DNA of 64,000 nucleotides from Candidatus Aenigmatarchaeota archaeon (lineage in GTDB: Archaea > Aenigmatarchaeota > Aenigmatarchaeia > GW2011-AR5): the NCBI GenBank assembly GCA_016193585.1, contig JACPRW010000006.1, positions 126,293 through 190,292 on the forward strand, given 5' to 3'. Positions 8,308-17,278 of the stretch are shown piece after piece. The translations under genes and the position numbers were made by a program. The notes under the pieces were generated by a model that saw only the letters and a program-made list of their open reading frames with translations, was not told the DNA's origin and did not search any database. Within the stretch, counting starts at the first letter, position 1. Every line of letters begins with the position of its first letter.

Positions 8308-9477
8308 TTAGACCACTAATTCCCCTTTGAACGTTTTCTGCATAAGCGCATTGAATAAATTTTCAAGATGCTCTCTTGACTTCATTTGCTGCTCTTTCAA
8401 CTGCTCAACTTCTTTGACTATTGAGGCGAATTTATTTTGGATCTCAATTGGAGGCATAAAGGTTACTAATTTTTTAATTTGCCCTTGGAATAGATTGGCT
8501 TGTGAAGACTGGTTAATTAAACTCAATATTTGTTTTTGTATGTACATGGAGCTAATACTATATTCTAAGTAAATAGGGTTTATTATTTCACTATTCGGAC
8601 GTATTAATGCAACACTTCTTACCATTTGAAACTTAAACGAGTTTTTTACTCTTGTAACTCTTCCGACCGAACCAGAACATGAAACTAATATATCACCTAT
8701 TTGTGGAATAATTCTTTTTGAAATTCTATCGTATTCTTTATTATCTATAAAATCAACATCATCTAATCGTATTTCGTGATCGTGAATATTCCTAGCTGAC
8801 AATAGATAAATCCCTGAAGTAGTTCTTTGAGGAGTTGAATGTTCGCCATCAGTTATTTTAAGAGAGATTTTATCAAATGTTTTCATGGGCATTTTTCCAT
8901 CATTCTTCAAAGGATCTCCAAACATCTCCATAAAAACAGCTTTCAAAAATTCCTTCGTCAGTTCATCAGCTTCTTTCCGCCATTGTTTTGCCTGCTCGGC
9001 TTTTTCCAATACTGAAACAATTTTTTCTTGTATTGAAACAGGAGGAAGAATAATTTTTATTGATTCAAAATCTTTTTTTGTAATATGCTTCATTGTTGAT
9101 CCATGTGTATTCTTTTTCATTTCAGCAATTTTAGTTTTAACTAAATAGAACAAGAATTTTCTATTAACAATATTGCTTTTTTCTACAACCTTAAAAATAT
9201 GCTGATTGAGCCAGCCATATTCTTTGTTCCAAATAAACGCATCTAAAGTAGCAGACCACGAAATTAACAAATCTCCTTTTTTCACTAAATATTTTTTAGC
9301 AAAACTTTTGGTCGTATAATTAGGATTTTCAATATTTCCTGTCAAATCTTGAATTCGGATTATTATTTTACCCGTCCGCTCCCATTCTGTGGGTTTAAAG
9401 GCTCTACCATTGATAAATTCGGCAATTTCGCCTAGTTTTAGACCTTTCCACCCTTCAGGAAGCTTATTTTGTGCCAT
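8308..9477 (-). CDS. hsdS: Type I restriction-modification specificity subunit S
   Basis: 389 aa. Two target-recognition domains, each with the usual opening (LPEGWKGLKLGEIAEFINGRAF and MPMKTFDKISLKITDGEHSTPQ) and each ending in a conserved helix (IQEKIVSVLEKAEQAKQWRKEADEL and IQNKFASIVKEVEQLKEQQMKSREHLENLFNALMQKTF, quoted in part by family pattern). The start is ATG 9477, overlapping the end of the DUF4145 gene. A longer open frame to 9588 would run through that gene and is unlikely. The DNA sequence recognised cannot be read from the protein. Confidence 0.93.
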   Translation of the reverse strand: MAQNKLPEGWKGLKLGEIAEFINGRAFKPTEWERTGKIIIRIQDLTGNIENPNYTTKSFAKKYLVKKGDLLISWSATLDAFIWNKEYGWLNQHIFKVVEKSNIVNRKFLFYLVKTKIAEMKKNTHGSTMKHITKKDFESIKIILPPVSIQEKIVSVLEKAEQAKQWRKEADELTKEFLKAVFMEMFGDPLKNDGKMPMKTFDKISLKITDGEHSTPQRTTSGIYLLSARNIHDHEIRLDDVDFIDNKEYDRISKRIIPQIGDILVSCSGSVGRVTRVKNSFKFQMVRSVALIRPNSEIINPIYLEYSISSMYIQKQILSLINQSSQANLFQGQIKKLVTFMPPIEIQNKFASIVKEVEQLKEQQMKSREHLENLFNALMQKTFKGELVV

Positions 9478-10099
9478 CTTTTTGCCTCCGTTCCTGGATT
9501 TCTCTGACCCTGGCAGGTGCGACGAAGACGACTCCCATGAATTGCTCGGCCAGCTCGAGAATTTCCTTGGCTTCTTGGTCGCTGACATCTATGTCATTGG
9601 GATGGGCACCATCATTGCCGACAAGCCTGACCGTATGGGCAAGGTCTTTCATATCTTCTGTTATGGTTTTCTTGTCGGCAAGCTCGGCTATTTGATCATA
9701 TAACTCTTTCTTTGTTGCTCCTTTTTCCTTGCAAGCCCTCTGGAGCGAGCGCCTGGACATCACTGCCGAGGCATTGAAAGCGCCAACGCTAAAGCACAGC
9801 TTAGCTTCTTCTAGTTCCTTCTTAATCAATGATGGGATTTTTTCGTTTACTGGGGAAGGGAGAGGATATGGATAAATTTTATGGCTGATTAGGTGGCGAT
9901 CTTCTTGGCTACCGTTTATTAAAACGCAATTCTTGCATGATGTACATACTCCAATAACCCACACTCCCTTTTCGTTGCGAAAATGCGCTTCAAGATAATT
10001 AGTAAGACTTCCTCCACCGCTGGTCGCCCCTGTCCAGGAAAAATTAACATGAACCTTACAGTAAGGACAAATAGCATCAATATGATTAACCATTGTCAT
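9464..10099 (-). CDS. DUF4145-domain protein of the RM operon
   Basis: 211 aa. The N-terminal half has two CxxC pairs (CPYC near residue 9 and CTSC near 55), likely a zinc site. The C-terminal half (ELEEAKLCFSVGAFNASAVMSRRSLQRACKEKGA...GNDGAHPND) is the helical DUF4145 domain, a HEPN-related fold common in RM neighbourhoods. The start at 10099 overlaps the stop of the upstream gene by ATGA and the next gene is hsdS, so it is translated as part of the operon. Role unknown. Confidence 0.85.
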   Translation of the reverse strand: MTMVNHIDAICPYCKVHVNFSWTGATSGGGSLTNYLEAHFRNEKGVWVIGVCTSCKNCVLINGSQEDRHLISHKIYPYPLPSPVNEKIPSLIKKELEEAKLCFSVGAFNASAVMSRRSLQRACKEKGATKKELYDQIAELADKKTITEDMKDLAHTVRLVGNDGAHPNDIDVSDQEAKEILELAEQFMGVVFVAPARVREIQERRQKDGTK

Positions 10100-10488
10100 C
10101 TCAGCAGCCTCCTTGGAACTGGCACGCTCTTTCTGCTCTTGCATTGGAGGAGCTCGTCGCGCTCGTGGAGCTTTGCCTTTATCCTGTTGTGCAGGTCGCG
10201 CAGAAAGTCGGCAGGCACGTCTTCGAGGATAGTCTTCTCGTCGCCTGCGTCAGATATTATTTTCCAGGAAAAGTTGTCTGCCTTTGGGTTGTATTCCATG
10301 GTGTTCCGGCCAAAGACGTGCGAGACAGAGCCGGATTCGGCGTATTCGTTCGCCAGCTCGCGCAACTTGCTGTTTATCGTCCTATCGTGTAGGGTGCATT
10401 TGCTCGCGAACCTTACAAATTCTTCGTTCGGCAGCTTGACCCGGAGGACCTTGTTTTCCTGCTTTCGTACCGGATTTTCCAATACCAT
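10096..10488 (-). CDS. Predicted ribbon-helix-helix DNA-binding protein heading the hsdS-Shedu-hsdM operon
   Basis: 130 aa. Residues about 14-50 (VLRVKLPNEEFVRFASKCTLHDRTINSKLRELANEY, shown in family form) match the strand-helix-helix layout of CopG/Arc proteins. The C-terminal part is unassigned. The gene lies between hsdR and the DUF4145 gene, with its own TATA box (CTTTATAAAG, 10509-10518) and two perfect 11-bp direct repeats just upstream. I infer it represses the promoter driving the modification genes. The RHH call rests on pattern alone. Confidence 0.6.
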   Translation of the reverse strand: MVLENPVRKQENKVLRVKLPNEEFVRFASKCTLHDRTINSKLRELANEYAESGSVSHVFGRNTMEYNPKADNFSWKIISDAGDEKTILEDVPADFLRDLHNRIKAKLHERDELLQCKSRKSVPVPRRLLR

Positions 10489-10523
10489 AACCAGAATTAG
10501 AAGGCAAACTTTATAAAGAAATA

Positions 10524-10545
10524 TGTCCTACCTTTGTCCTACCTT
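10524..10545. promoter_or_regulatory. Two head-to-tail 11-bp repeats upstream of the RHH gene promoter
   Basis: TGTCCTACCTT occurs twice without a gap (10524-10534, 10535-10545). The pair lies 6 bp upstream of the TATA box at 10509-10518 for the reverse-strand gene and overlaps the hsdR stop codon. Direct repeats beside a promoter are a usual operator layout for ribbon-helix-helix repressors. Confidence 0.65.
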
Positions 10546-13277
10546 ATTTTTATCTTCTCGGCTGCCTCGATAATCTTCTGGAGCTGTTCCCTGCTGAACT
10601 TCTCCAGAGGCCGCTCATCCGCCAGTGGATAGGACGTGAAATCTTTTCTTTCAAGGTGCTTGTTTATGGCGAAGAAAGACGCAAGCATCCGAAGGAAGCG
10701 TATCTGCTCCACGTTATAGTCCTTGTTTTTTTCCATGATCAGAGTTTCGAATTCCTGTTTGATTGTGTACTCGGGGTCAGGCAGGTCCTTGAGGTCAAGT
10801 ATGTTTCGCAGAAAAAGAATAAAATCCTGATTTTTCTGTACGTTCTCTATTGTCCATGCAGAATTCAGCTTCGCCAACTCCTGCGATATCACGCGCAGTT
10901 CCTGCCACGTCACGCCATCCCGTACCATTTTTCGAACGAGTTCGCTCTTCTTGAACTCCTCGAATCTTTTGTCTTCCTTGAACTGCATCTTGAAATCTTC
11001 TACCTTTATAACAAAGTCCGGTGCGTGCACTCTCACGATCTTTTTTCTCTCTTTTTCGTAGTATACCATCAGCGGAGCGATGTTTCTGATAAGAAAGTCG
11101 ACATCGTCAAAAGTTAGGTCCTGCCAGAACTTTTCCTGAAGGATTTGTTTGATCTCACCGGATTTCTTCTTCACCGCCTCAATATCAGATTCCCAGATGC
11201 TTATTACCCTCTCCTCGATAAAATCCCGAACGTTATCTATGCCCTCTTTGTCGTCTTCCTTAACGTACCTGAACAGGTCAACGCAGTTGGATATGAATGT
11301 CTGGACCTTTCCGTCGCCAAAGTCGGAAAACTTGAGCAGTGGCACTATCTCCTTCTTTATCTCGTCTACGTGGCTTTTGATATCATAGGGCTTGGAAACA
11401 ATTTTCTTGATGATGGGTATCTTGTCTCTGACTATAAAGGACTTCTTGTCTATGTTATCAATTCTTTCCACAATATGATTTTCGACAATGTCCTTCTCCT
11501 TTGGTGAAAGGTCTTTTTTCAGGAGTTCTATCTGCTTCCTTAGTATTTTTTCCCTGATGTCTTCTCTTGATTTTGTATCGTCGCTTACTTCTAACCGATG
11601 CTCTAAAACATTTGAAAAGTCGCCGAATTTGAAATCGAGAATCCTGAAATCTCGCTTGTCAGGAACGCCGTCGTAGACGGGCAGCCTGGACATGTGCCTG
11701 CACGCTGATATACTCCTTGTTCCTCTCCCTACCATCTGCCAGAATCTTATACGGGACAGTACTGGCGTTACAAAGACAAGGTTGCAGACTTCCGGTATAT
11801 CCACGCCGGTATCAAGGACACCCACAGATATAGCAACCTTTGGTGACTCATCCTTCATGAATCTTTCCACGGCATCCATGTACCTGTCGAACTCGGAGAC
11901 AATGACCTCTGTCTCGTTGCAGAGGTTAGGATACATCTCGTCGAAGCGCTTTTTCAGCGCCTTCGCATGCTCTACATTTACGCAGAAAAAAATAGTTTTG
12001 CATGGCTTTTCGTCCTCTGTTTTGTGGCAGCGGTTCATGAATTCTGATACGATCAATTCGTTTGTTCTCTTGTCAGTAAAATACCTTGCGAATCTCTTCC
12101 CCGGAACTTTGAATACCTCTGGATCTTCGTCTTGTTTTATGAGTTCTGTTCTGAGTTCCTTGTCTAGATCCATTCCGCTAATACCGAGCTTCAGCACCTT
12201 GGTTTCAATGATCTGGGCGTCATACGGAACCAAAACGCCGTCCTTGACCGCTTCGTCATACGTGTATTCGACGGTGGGCTTCCCTCTTTCGCAACCAAAC
12301 AGGTCATACGTATCTCTTCCTTCGCTCTTGGAAGGCGTTGCGGTTAAGCCTATTTTTAGGACATCAAAATACTTCATAACAAGATTTTGTTTGTCATAAT
12401 AAGATCGATGAGCCTCATCATATATTATTAAATCAAAGAAACCCGGACTGAAAGACTGAAAAAGCCGTTCACCATTTCTTTGTTTGGCCATGAGAGTCTG
12501 GACGGTTGAAACGTAAAATCTCTTGTCTTTGCTGAATGCTTGCTCGTTCATAAGACACGAAGGTGTCGAGGAAAAATATTTCTGAAACCCGTTGTAAAAG
12601 GCCAGTCTACCAAGAGAAATCCTGTCGACAACGAACAAGACGTTTTGAACATACCGTGCTTTCAAAAGCGCATGAATTATTCCCATCGCTACCCGTGTTT
12701 TTCCCGTCCCGGTTGCCATGGAGATTAAAGCAGATCTATTCCCAGAGCTGAAGTTATTAAGAATTTGTTTAATTATTTCGATACTCTTGGATCTGTCAAC
12801 TATCTCCGTATTTACTTCGATATTAGACAGGTCAGCTCTATTTTTTGACAGACTGAATTTCTTTTGGAGATCTTCTTGCGAGAATGGCCCAGAAATTTCT
12901 CTCATTGGGTAGTCTTTCTCTTTTATATACCACTTTTTCCCGTTTGTTAGAAATATAGGAACTGCATGGCCTATCTGGCTTTCGATATCTTTTTGGTACG
13001 TAGTAGCTTGTATAATGCCTTTATCTGGATCAAGAGAAAACTTTTTTGCCTCTATAATAGCTATTGGTGATTGGTGTTCGTCTGTTAATACAAAATCTAT
13101 AAACCTACCGTCTTTATACCCTGTTTTTAGGAAAACGTATTTTTTTGTCTTAAAGTTGGTCGCTTTAGAATTGACTTCTTTCTTGACGTATTGTTCTTTC
13201 CACCCCAACTCTTCAAGGCGTGAGTCTATGTATTGTTCCCTTGTTTGTTTTTCTGACAAATCTACCATAGTATTCAT
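10539..13277 (-). CDS. hsdR: Type I restriction enzyme subunit R (ATP-dependent translocase/endonuclease)
   Basis: About 912 aa. The N-terminal nuclease core shows GRFIDFVL...IAIIEAKK (D...E-x-K). Superfamily 2 helicase motifs follow: ATGTGKTR (Walker A), DEAHRS, LTATPSK and the arginine-finger motif MVGRGTRS. A C-terminal helical region for complex assembly follows. The open frame continues 63 codons further to 13466, but that part reads through a herA tail fossil. GATATAAAAAC lies about 28 bp before ATG 13277, so I place the start there (or ATG 13268). Confidence 0.95.
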   Translation of the reverse strand: MNTMVDLSEKQTREQYIDSRLEELGWKEQYVKKEVNSKATNFKTKKYVFLKTGYKDGRFIDFVLTDEHQSPIAIIEAKKFSLDPDKGIIQATTYQKDIESQIGHAVPIFLTNGKKWYIKEKDYPMREISGPFSQEDLQKKFSLSKNRADLSNIEVNTEIVDRSKSIEIIKQILNNFSSGNRSALISMATGTGKTRVAMGIIHALLKARYVQNVLFVVDRISLGRLAFYNGFQKYFSSTPSCLMNEQAFSKDKRFYVSTVQTLMAKQRNGERLFQSFSPGFFDLIIYDEAHRSYYDKQNLVMKYFDVLKIGLTATPSKSEGRDTYDLFGCERGKPTVEYTYDEAVKDGVLVPYDAQIIETKVLKLGISGMDLDKELRTELIKQDEDPEVFKVPGKRFARYFTDKRTNELIVSEFMNRCHKTEDEKPCKTIFFCVNVEHAKALKKRFDEMYPNLCNETEVIVSEFDRYMDAVERFMKDESPKVAISVGVLDTGVDIPEVCNLVFVTPVLSRIRFWQMVGRGTRSISACRHMSRLPVYDGVPDKRDFRILDFKFGDFSNVLEHRLEVSDDTKSREDIREKILRKQIELLKKDLSPKEKDIVENHIVERIDNIDKKSFIVRDKIPIIKKIVSKPYDIKSHVDEIKKEIVPLLKFSDFGDGKVQTFISNCVDLFRYVKEDDKEGIDNVRDFIEERVISIWESDIEAVKKKSGEIKQILQEKFWQDLTFDDVDFLIRNIAPLMVYYEKERKKIVRVHAPDFVIKVEDFKMQFKEDKRFEEFKKSELVRKMVRDGVTWQELRVISQELAKLNSAWTIENVQKNQDFILFLRNILDLKDLPDPEYTIKQEFETLIMEKNKDYNVEQIRFLRMLASFFAINKHLERKDFTSYPLADERPLEKFSREQLQKIIEAAEKIKIR

Positions 13278-13316
13278 CCTATAGAAAAAGAGTGTTTTTA
13301 TATCTGGTACCTCAGC

Positions 13317-13404
13317 TCCCATCCCCGCAAACGCCAGCTTCCGCCTGTGCGTGCCGAGCCCCTCGAACTTCGGTATCTTCACGGGACGGCGAACCTCGTG
13401 AAGT
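13317..13404 (-). pseudogene. Frameshifted fossil of a herA 3' end
   Basis: Reverse-strand translation gives FTRFAVP, a one-base deletion, then VKIPKFEGLGTHRRKLAFAGMG. The intact HerA C-terminus reads [29 protein letters not shown] with the same spacing. About 20 bases (TTCACGAGGTTCGCCGT and its surroundings) are nearly identical. The stop codon is lost and the frame runs into the hsdR leader. The intact herA tail lies 1.1 kb away at 14454, with only the Fic gene between. Confidence 0.8.
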
Positions 13405-13476
13405 AGCCTTATTTTGGCGGGTACCATTAAAAATGCTTTGAAAACCGCCATTGCCTTTTGGTTCATTCCTTCTCAA

Positions 13477-14400
13477 TCAGACTTCTGCAAGGAATTTGTA
13501 GTTCTTCTTCATTGTGCTCAACAGGAAGTCCACTATCATGATGTAGTCTCCATCGTTGGCTTTTCTGACGGCCTTGAGGTAATTGTTCCTTGATTTCACG
13601 TATATGTTTATCTCAGGATAGCCGTTTTTTTTGAGTATATAATTCATGAGCAATCGCGAAACCCTGCCGTTGCCGTCTGTAAACGGGTGTATGGACACAA
13701 ATTTCATTGAAAATAGCGCTGCAAGCTCCGTCGGATACATTCTTTTGCTTGATTTGTACCACCGTATCAGGGCTTTCATCAGTGTTGGGACATTGGAATG
13801 GCGTGGAAATTGCACGTCAGAACCCATTATGAATACAGGAACGGTCCTGTATGTGCCGCGTCTTTCGTCTATATTTTTTAGCAGTATCGAGTGCAGCTTC
13901 AGAATAAGGTGTTCGTTTATATCGCCCTTGTACAAGAGAAGGAACTCCAGTGCCTCTTTATGATTCCTTGCTTCGTTAACCTCCCTGAGCAGTGTGTTTT
14001 TAGGTATGATATTTTCGTATATGATCATAGACGTTTCACGAGGTCCCAGGGAACTGCCCTCGATTGCGTTGGAGTTATAGGTAAGTTCTGTGAAAAACCA
14101 CTCGTTAAAATTTTCGACGCCAGATTTTCCGGCCTTCTTAAGGTACGCGTCAAACCTCAGTTTTATCTGATCTATCGCTTCCTTCTGTTCTTCCGACAGG
14201 TAAGAATTTCCCATGAGGCTTTTTGCAAAGGACTCCTCTTCTTCTTTTATTTTTTCCTTTGGCACATCGCCCTCGCCTATATATTTCCTTATCTTTTTCC
14301 ATTGTTTGCCTGCCCTTATAGTATGGACTAAGTAATTGTATCTTTTTTTCTTCCGTTCCTTGACTTCCAGGTACACCATAACCTTATTATACGGGCACAA
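13477..14400 (-). CDS. Fic-domain protein (probable AMPylase/filamentation-induced family)
   Basis: 307 aa. The Fic core motif HPFTDGNGRVSRLL is complete, including the catalytic His and the anion-binding GNGR. An N-terminal SNAIEGSSL fits the (S/T)xxxE(G/N) inhibitory helix, so the enzyme probably regulates itself. The N-terminal 60 residues are basic. The gene stands alone between the herA tail fossil and intact herA, with an A/T-rich TATA-like stretch (TTTAAAAAGCTTTAAATA) upstream. The target protein is unknown. Confidence 0.88.
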   Translation of the reverse strand: MCPYNKVMVYLEVKERKKKRYNYLVHTIRAGKQWKKIRKYIGEGDVPKEKIKEEEESFAKSLMGNSYLSEEQKEAIDQIKLRFDAYLKKAGKSGVENFNEWFFTELTYNSNAIEGSSLGPRETSMIIYENIIPKNTLLREVNEARNHKEALEFLLLYKGDINEHLILKLHSILLKNIDERRGTYRTVPVFIMGSDVQFPRHSNVPTLMKALIRWYKSSKRMYPTELAALFSMKFVSIHPFTDGNGRVSRLLMNYILKKNGYPEINIYVKSRNNYLKAVRKANDGDYIMIVDFLLSTMKKNYKFLAEV

Positions 14401-14453
14401 ATATTTAAAGCTTTTTAAATGTGGACGTACAAATGAGCGGTGTAGAAAAAAGT

Positions 14454-15944
14454 TTACCCCATTCCGCTGAACCTTATCTTTTCCTGCGGCTTTTCCTGTT
14501 TCCTGAAGAGCGGTATCTTGACCGGCACGGCGAACCTCGTGAAGTTGCTCGTGATGATGGCCTCGCCGACGTCAAGGGAGGCGATGTTCCGGTCGTCCCT
14601 GCTCAGGTCCTGCGCCGCGCTCTCGATAACCGCGTTGCGCTCGGACGCGAGCTCGGTGCCCAGGATAATCTTCGTGTTGAGGTTGGCAAGAATCTCTTTC
14701 GGAATCAGGCCGGGCAGCTGCGTGATCGCGAGCAGGCCGACGTTGAACTTCCTGCCCTCGCGCGCGATGGTGGCGAAAATATTTCCTTTTTCAAGCGCGT
14801 CCTTGTTGAGCACGCGCGGCGCCTCCTCGAGCACGACGGAAATGATGGGCTTTTTTTCGAGCGTGCCGTCGATTTTGCACTTCTTGTAGCGGCTGAATGC
14901 CTCCTTGGCAATCATCGAGCTGGCGATGACCTCGAGCTCGCCGGAGATGAGCGAGGTGTTGATGATGACGCTTGTTCCGGATTCGAGCTCGCGGCAGATG
15001 TCAGCTAACGTCGTTTTCCCCGACGTTTCGCTGAAGATGCCCTCGCATTGCAGCGCGCCGTTGACGGCGCGGATGCCGAGCAGGACGTTGAACTTCCGCT
15101 GGACAGCAGCGAGCGTGCCGGGGTGGATGCCGAACCTGTCCGCTTCATTCTTCGTGCTCAGCACCAGTTCCCGTATCCACGAGTCGCCATGCTCTTTGTA
15201 ATAAGCACTCAGCGCCTGCTGCTGCGCGTCGGTGAACGACGACAAATCCTCGAGGTGCTGCGGCTTGAGCGCGTCCAGACTAAAGACCAATGAGCATCCT
15301 CCTAGCTTCGGCTTGACCGAGTACGAAACGCACTGCGGCAGCGCCGACGTGTATTCATCATGCGGGTCGAAGATGAGCAGGGAACAATAGCCGCCCTGCG
15401 TGATTGAGGAGGCGAGCACCTTGACGAGGTTCGATTTTCCACGGCCGGTCGTCGCCGCGACGAGCACGTGGTGCGTCAGTACTTTCCGCCCGTCGAGCGT
15501 GACGTCGACGCCAAGTTCTTTCGAGCCTGAGCGCACCGTACCGACGTACAATGGGTTCGCCGGCTTCGCAAGGAACGCGAGGTCCTGCGGCGTCACCTGG
15601 CGGATGTGCGAGAAGAACTTCGGCAGCACCTTCGGGATGCGCTCCCGGCCGTTGGCGACGAGGACGAGCGGCTTCAGCCGCGCGATGGTGTAGTTCGCCA
15701 TCGCCTCGTCGTAGAGCGGCGCGCGCTCGTAGCCCTCGAGCGCCATGCCCGATATCAGCTCCCTGGATAATTCACCGATCTGGCTGCCGTACGCAAGATC
15801 GAACGCCTCGAGTATAATATATCCGTTCGTCGTGTCCGCGACGAGCAGGTCGCCTATCTCTATTTCCTCCCCGGACTTCTGGCGGACGACGACCTCGGCG
15901 AAGTCTCCGCGCACCACCTGGCCGACAATACTGAGTTCGTTCAT
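14454..15944 (-). CDS. herA: DNA end-resection helicase/translocase HerA
   Basis: 496 aa. Bipolar FtsK/HerA-type ATPase that works with NurA. The N-terminal HAS barrel ([20 protein letters not shown]) is followed by Walker [17 protein letters not shown] and Walker [10 protein letters not shown]. The C-terminal segment [14 protein letters not shown] is the brace that folds over a neighbouring subunit. The start is ATG 15944, two bases after the upstream stop; the longer frame to 16016 has no support. It is last in the operon nurA-HAD-alkD-herA. Confidence 0.96.
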   Translation of the reverse strand: MNELSIVGQVVRGDFAEVVVRQKSGEEIEIGDLLVADTTNGYIILEAFDLAYGSQIGELSRELISGMALEGYERAPLYDEAMANYTIARLKPLVLVANGRERIPKVLPKFFSHIRQVTPQDLAFLAKPANPLYVGTVRSGSKELGVDVTLDGRKVLTHHVLVAATTGRGKSNLVKVLASSITQGGYCSLLIFDPHDEYTSALPQCVSYSVKPKLGGCSLVFSLDALKPQHLEDLSSFTDAQQQALSAYYKEHGDSWIRELVLSTKNEADRFGIHPGTLAAVQRKFNVLLGIRAVNGALQCEGIFSETSGKTTLADICRELESGTSVIINTSLISGELEVIASSMIAKEAFSRYKKCKIDGTLEKKPIISVVLEEAPRVLNKDALEKGNIFATIAREGRKFNVGLLAITQLPGLIPKEILANLNTKIILGTELASERNAVIESAAQDLSRDDRNIASLDVGEAIITSNFTRFAVPVKIPLFRKQEKPQEKIRFSGMG

Positions 15945-15946
15945 GA

Positions 15947-16630
15947 CTATCCCCGTGCAAGCCTTTTCCGTACTGCTCCGCTTCTCAGCTCCCTTAGCGC
16001 ATCTGCGGCTATCCATCGCGCGCTCTTCGGATCCGATTTCCGCATCTTCTCTGCGGTTTCGATTGCTGCCGCATGCAGCCGGGCGTTGCGCTTGCCAATC
16101 TGGCGCAGCGCCCAGTTCACTGCTTTCCTGACAAAATTCCTTCCGTCTCCTGACTCTCTTTTTATTATACCAAGAAACCTCAAAAACTTCCGGTCATCCG
16201 CTTTTTTGTCGTGCACCGCAAGGCATGCCATGAGCGCAAAGCCCGCCCTCCTGACGAATTCCTCCTTCCTGCTGCTCCATGCAGCAGCCTTCTCGTACGC
16301 GAATGCGGTTTTGTCGAAAAGGTTGCCGCAGCACTGGTCGCAGACATCCCATGAATCGAAGCCCCTTACCCAGAGCTCCATCTGCCCGCCGGTAACCACG
16401 GCAGCATCATCAACCATCGACGCCAGTATCCGCGCCTCGTGGATGCCCGATGCCCACAGCTCCTGGGCGAGCGTGTGGTCTTTGCCTATTTCCTTTGCGA
16501 GCTTCCGTATTTTTGGTACTGATACGCCAAGCATACTATTGGGGTTTATCCCGAACCGCTTCATGCCTTCGGCTGCTGCCGGGTCTGCCAAAGACCTGAG
16601 ATGCCCGAGGATTTCTTCTGATTCTGACAT
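15947..16630 (-). CDS. AlkD-like DNA alkylation repair protein
   Basis: 227 aa. HEAT-like helical repeats with family signatures: [18 protein letters not shown], then [16 protein letters not shown], then [18 protein letters not shown], then [13 protein letters not shown]. AlkD-type glycosylases remove bulky or positively charged alkylated bases without flipping them. It sits between the HAD phosphatase and herA on one strand, so it is probably part of a repair operon. Confidence 0.88.
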   Translation of the reverse strand: MSESEEILGHLRSLADPAAAEGMKRFGINPNSMLGVSVPKIRKLAKEIGKDHTLAQELWASGIHEARILASMVDDAAVVTGGQMELWVRGFDSWDVCDQCCGNLFDKTAFAYEKAAAWSSRKEEFVRRAGFALMACLAVHDKKADDRKFLRFLGIIKRESGDGRNFVRKAVNWALRQIGKRNARLHAAAIETAEKMRKSDPKSARWIAADALRELRSGAVRKRLARG

Positions 16631-16645
16631 AGTATGACTCTGCGT

Positions 16646-17278
16646 TCACGCCGCTAGCGCTGCAAGTATTTCTGCAGGGCTGTGCACCACCACGTCAGCA
16701 CCCTTCAGCTGCTCAAGCGAATGATAACCGTACGACACCGCAATCACTTTTGCCACGCCCGCCCTTCTTCCGGCAAGGATGTCATCGAACGTATCGCCGA
16801 CAAGGCACGTTTCCGTTGGCCTGACGCCGAGCTTGTTCATGCACATCGTAACCGATGTCGGGTCAGGCTTCAGCTTCCCTTCGTGGCCGTCAACAATCTC
16901 GTGGATGAAGGCGAGTATCTTCTCGTTCCTGAGCTTCGTTTCGATGATTGAGCGCAGGTTGTTGGTGACGATCCCTATTCTGCACCGCGTATGCAGCTCT
17001 GCAAGCACCTTTTCCATGCCGCGGAAAACCTGCACCTCATGCTGCAGCAGCGCGATGTCATGATAAAACATGCGGGCTGATTCCTCGATCTGCTCCTCAG
17101 TCATGCCGAGGCTCCGGTACGTCGCCTTCCAGTCCATGGATACCCTTCTGAAGTCATCGAGCGCGTATTCTTTCCTGCCGAAGTGGCGCATGATTTTGTT
17201 GTTGAGCGCATGCACGACACTGAACGAGTCCGCAATGACGCCGTCGTAATCGAAGATGACTGCTTTCATTTTCTTCAC
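16646..17278 (-). CDS. HAD-superfamily hydrolase, phosphoglycolate phosphatase-like
   Basis: 210 aa. HAD motifs: FDYDGVIADS (nucleophile Asp), VTNN, KPDPTSV (Lys) and GDTFDDILAG. A helical cap domain lies at about residues 15-85, the class I arrangement of Gph/PpaX-type phosphatases. The GTG at 17278 overlaps the nurA stop; an ATG at 17269 is equally plausible. Its place in a repair operon would suit removal of 2-phosphoglycolate left by DNA strand-end repair, but this is inference. Confidence 0.88.
   Translation of the reverse strand: MKKMKAVIFDYDGVIADSFSVVHALNNKIMRHFGRKEYALDDFRRVSMDWKATYRSLGMTEEQIEESARMFYHDIALLQHEVQVFRGMEKVLAELHTRCRIGIVTNNLRSIIETKLRNEKILAFIHEIVDGHEGKLKPDPTSVTMCMNKLGVRPTETCLVGDTFDDILAGRRAGVAKVIAVSYGYHSLEQLKGADVVVHSPAEILAALAA

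Noticed and set aside
13278-13466. N-terminal extension of hsdR
   Set aside because: Reads a frameshifted herA tail; a TATA box just before 13277 places the real start there.
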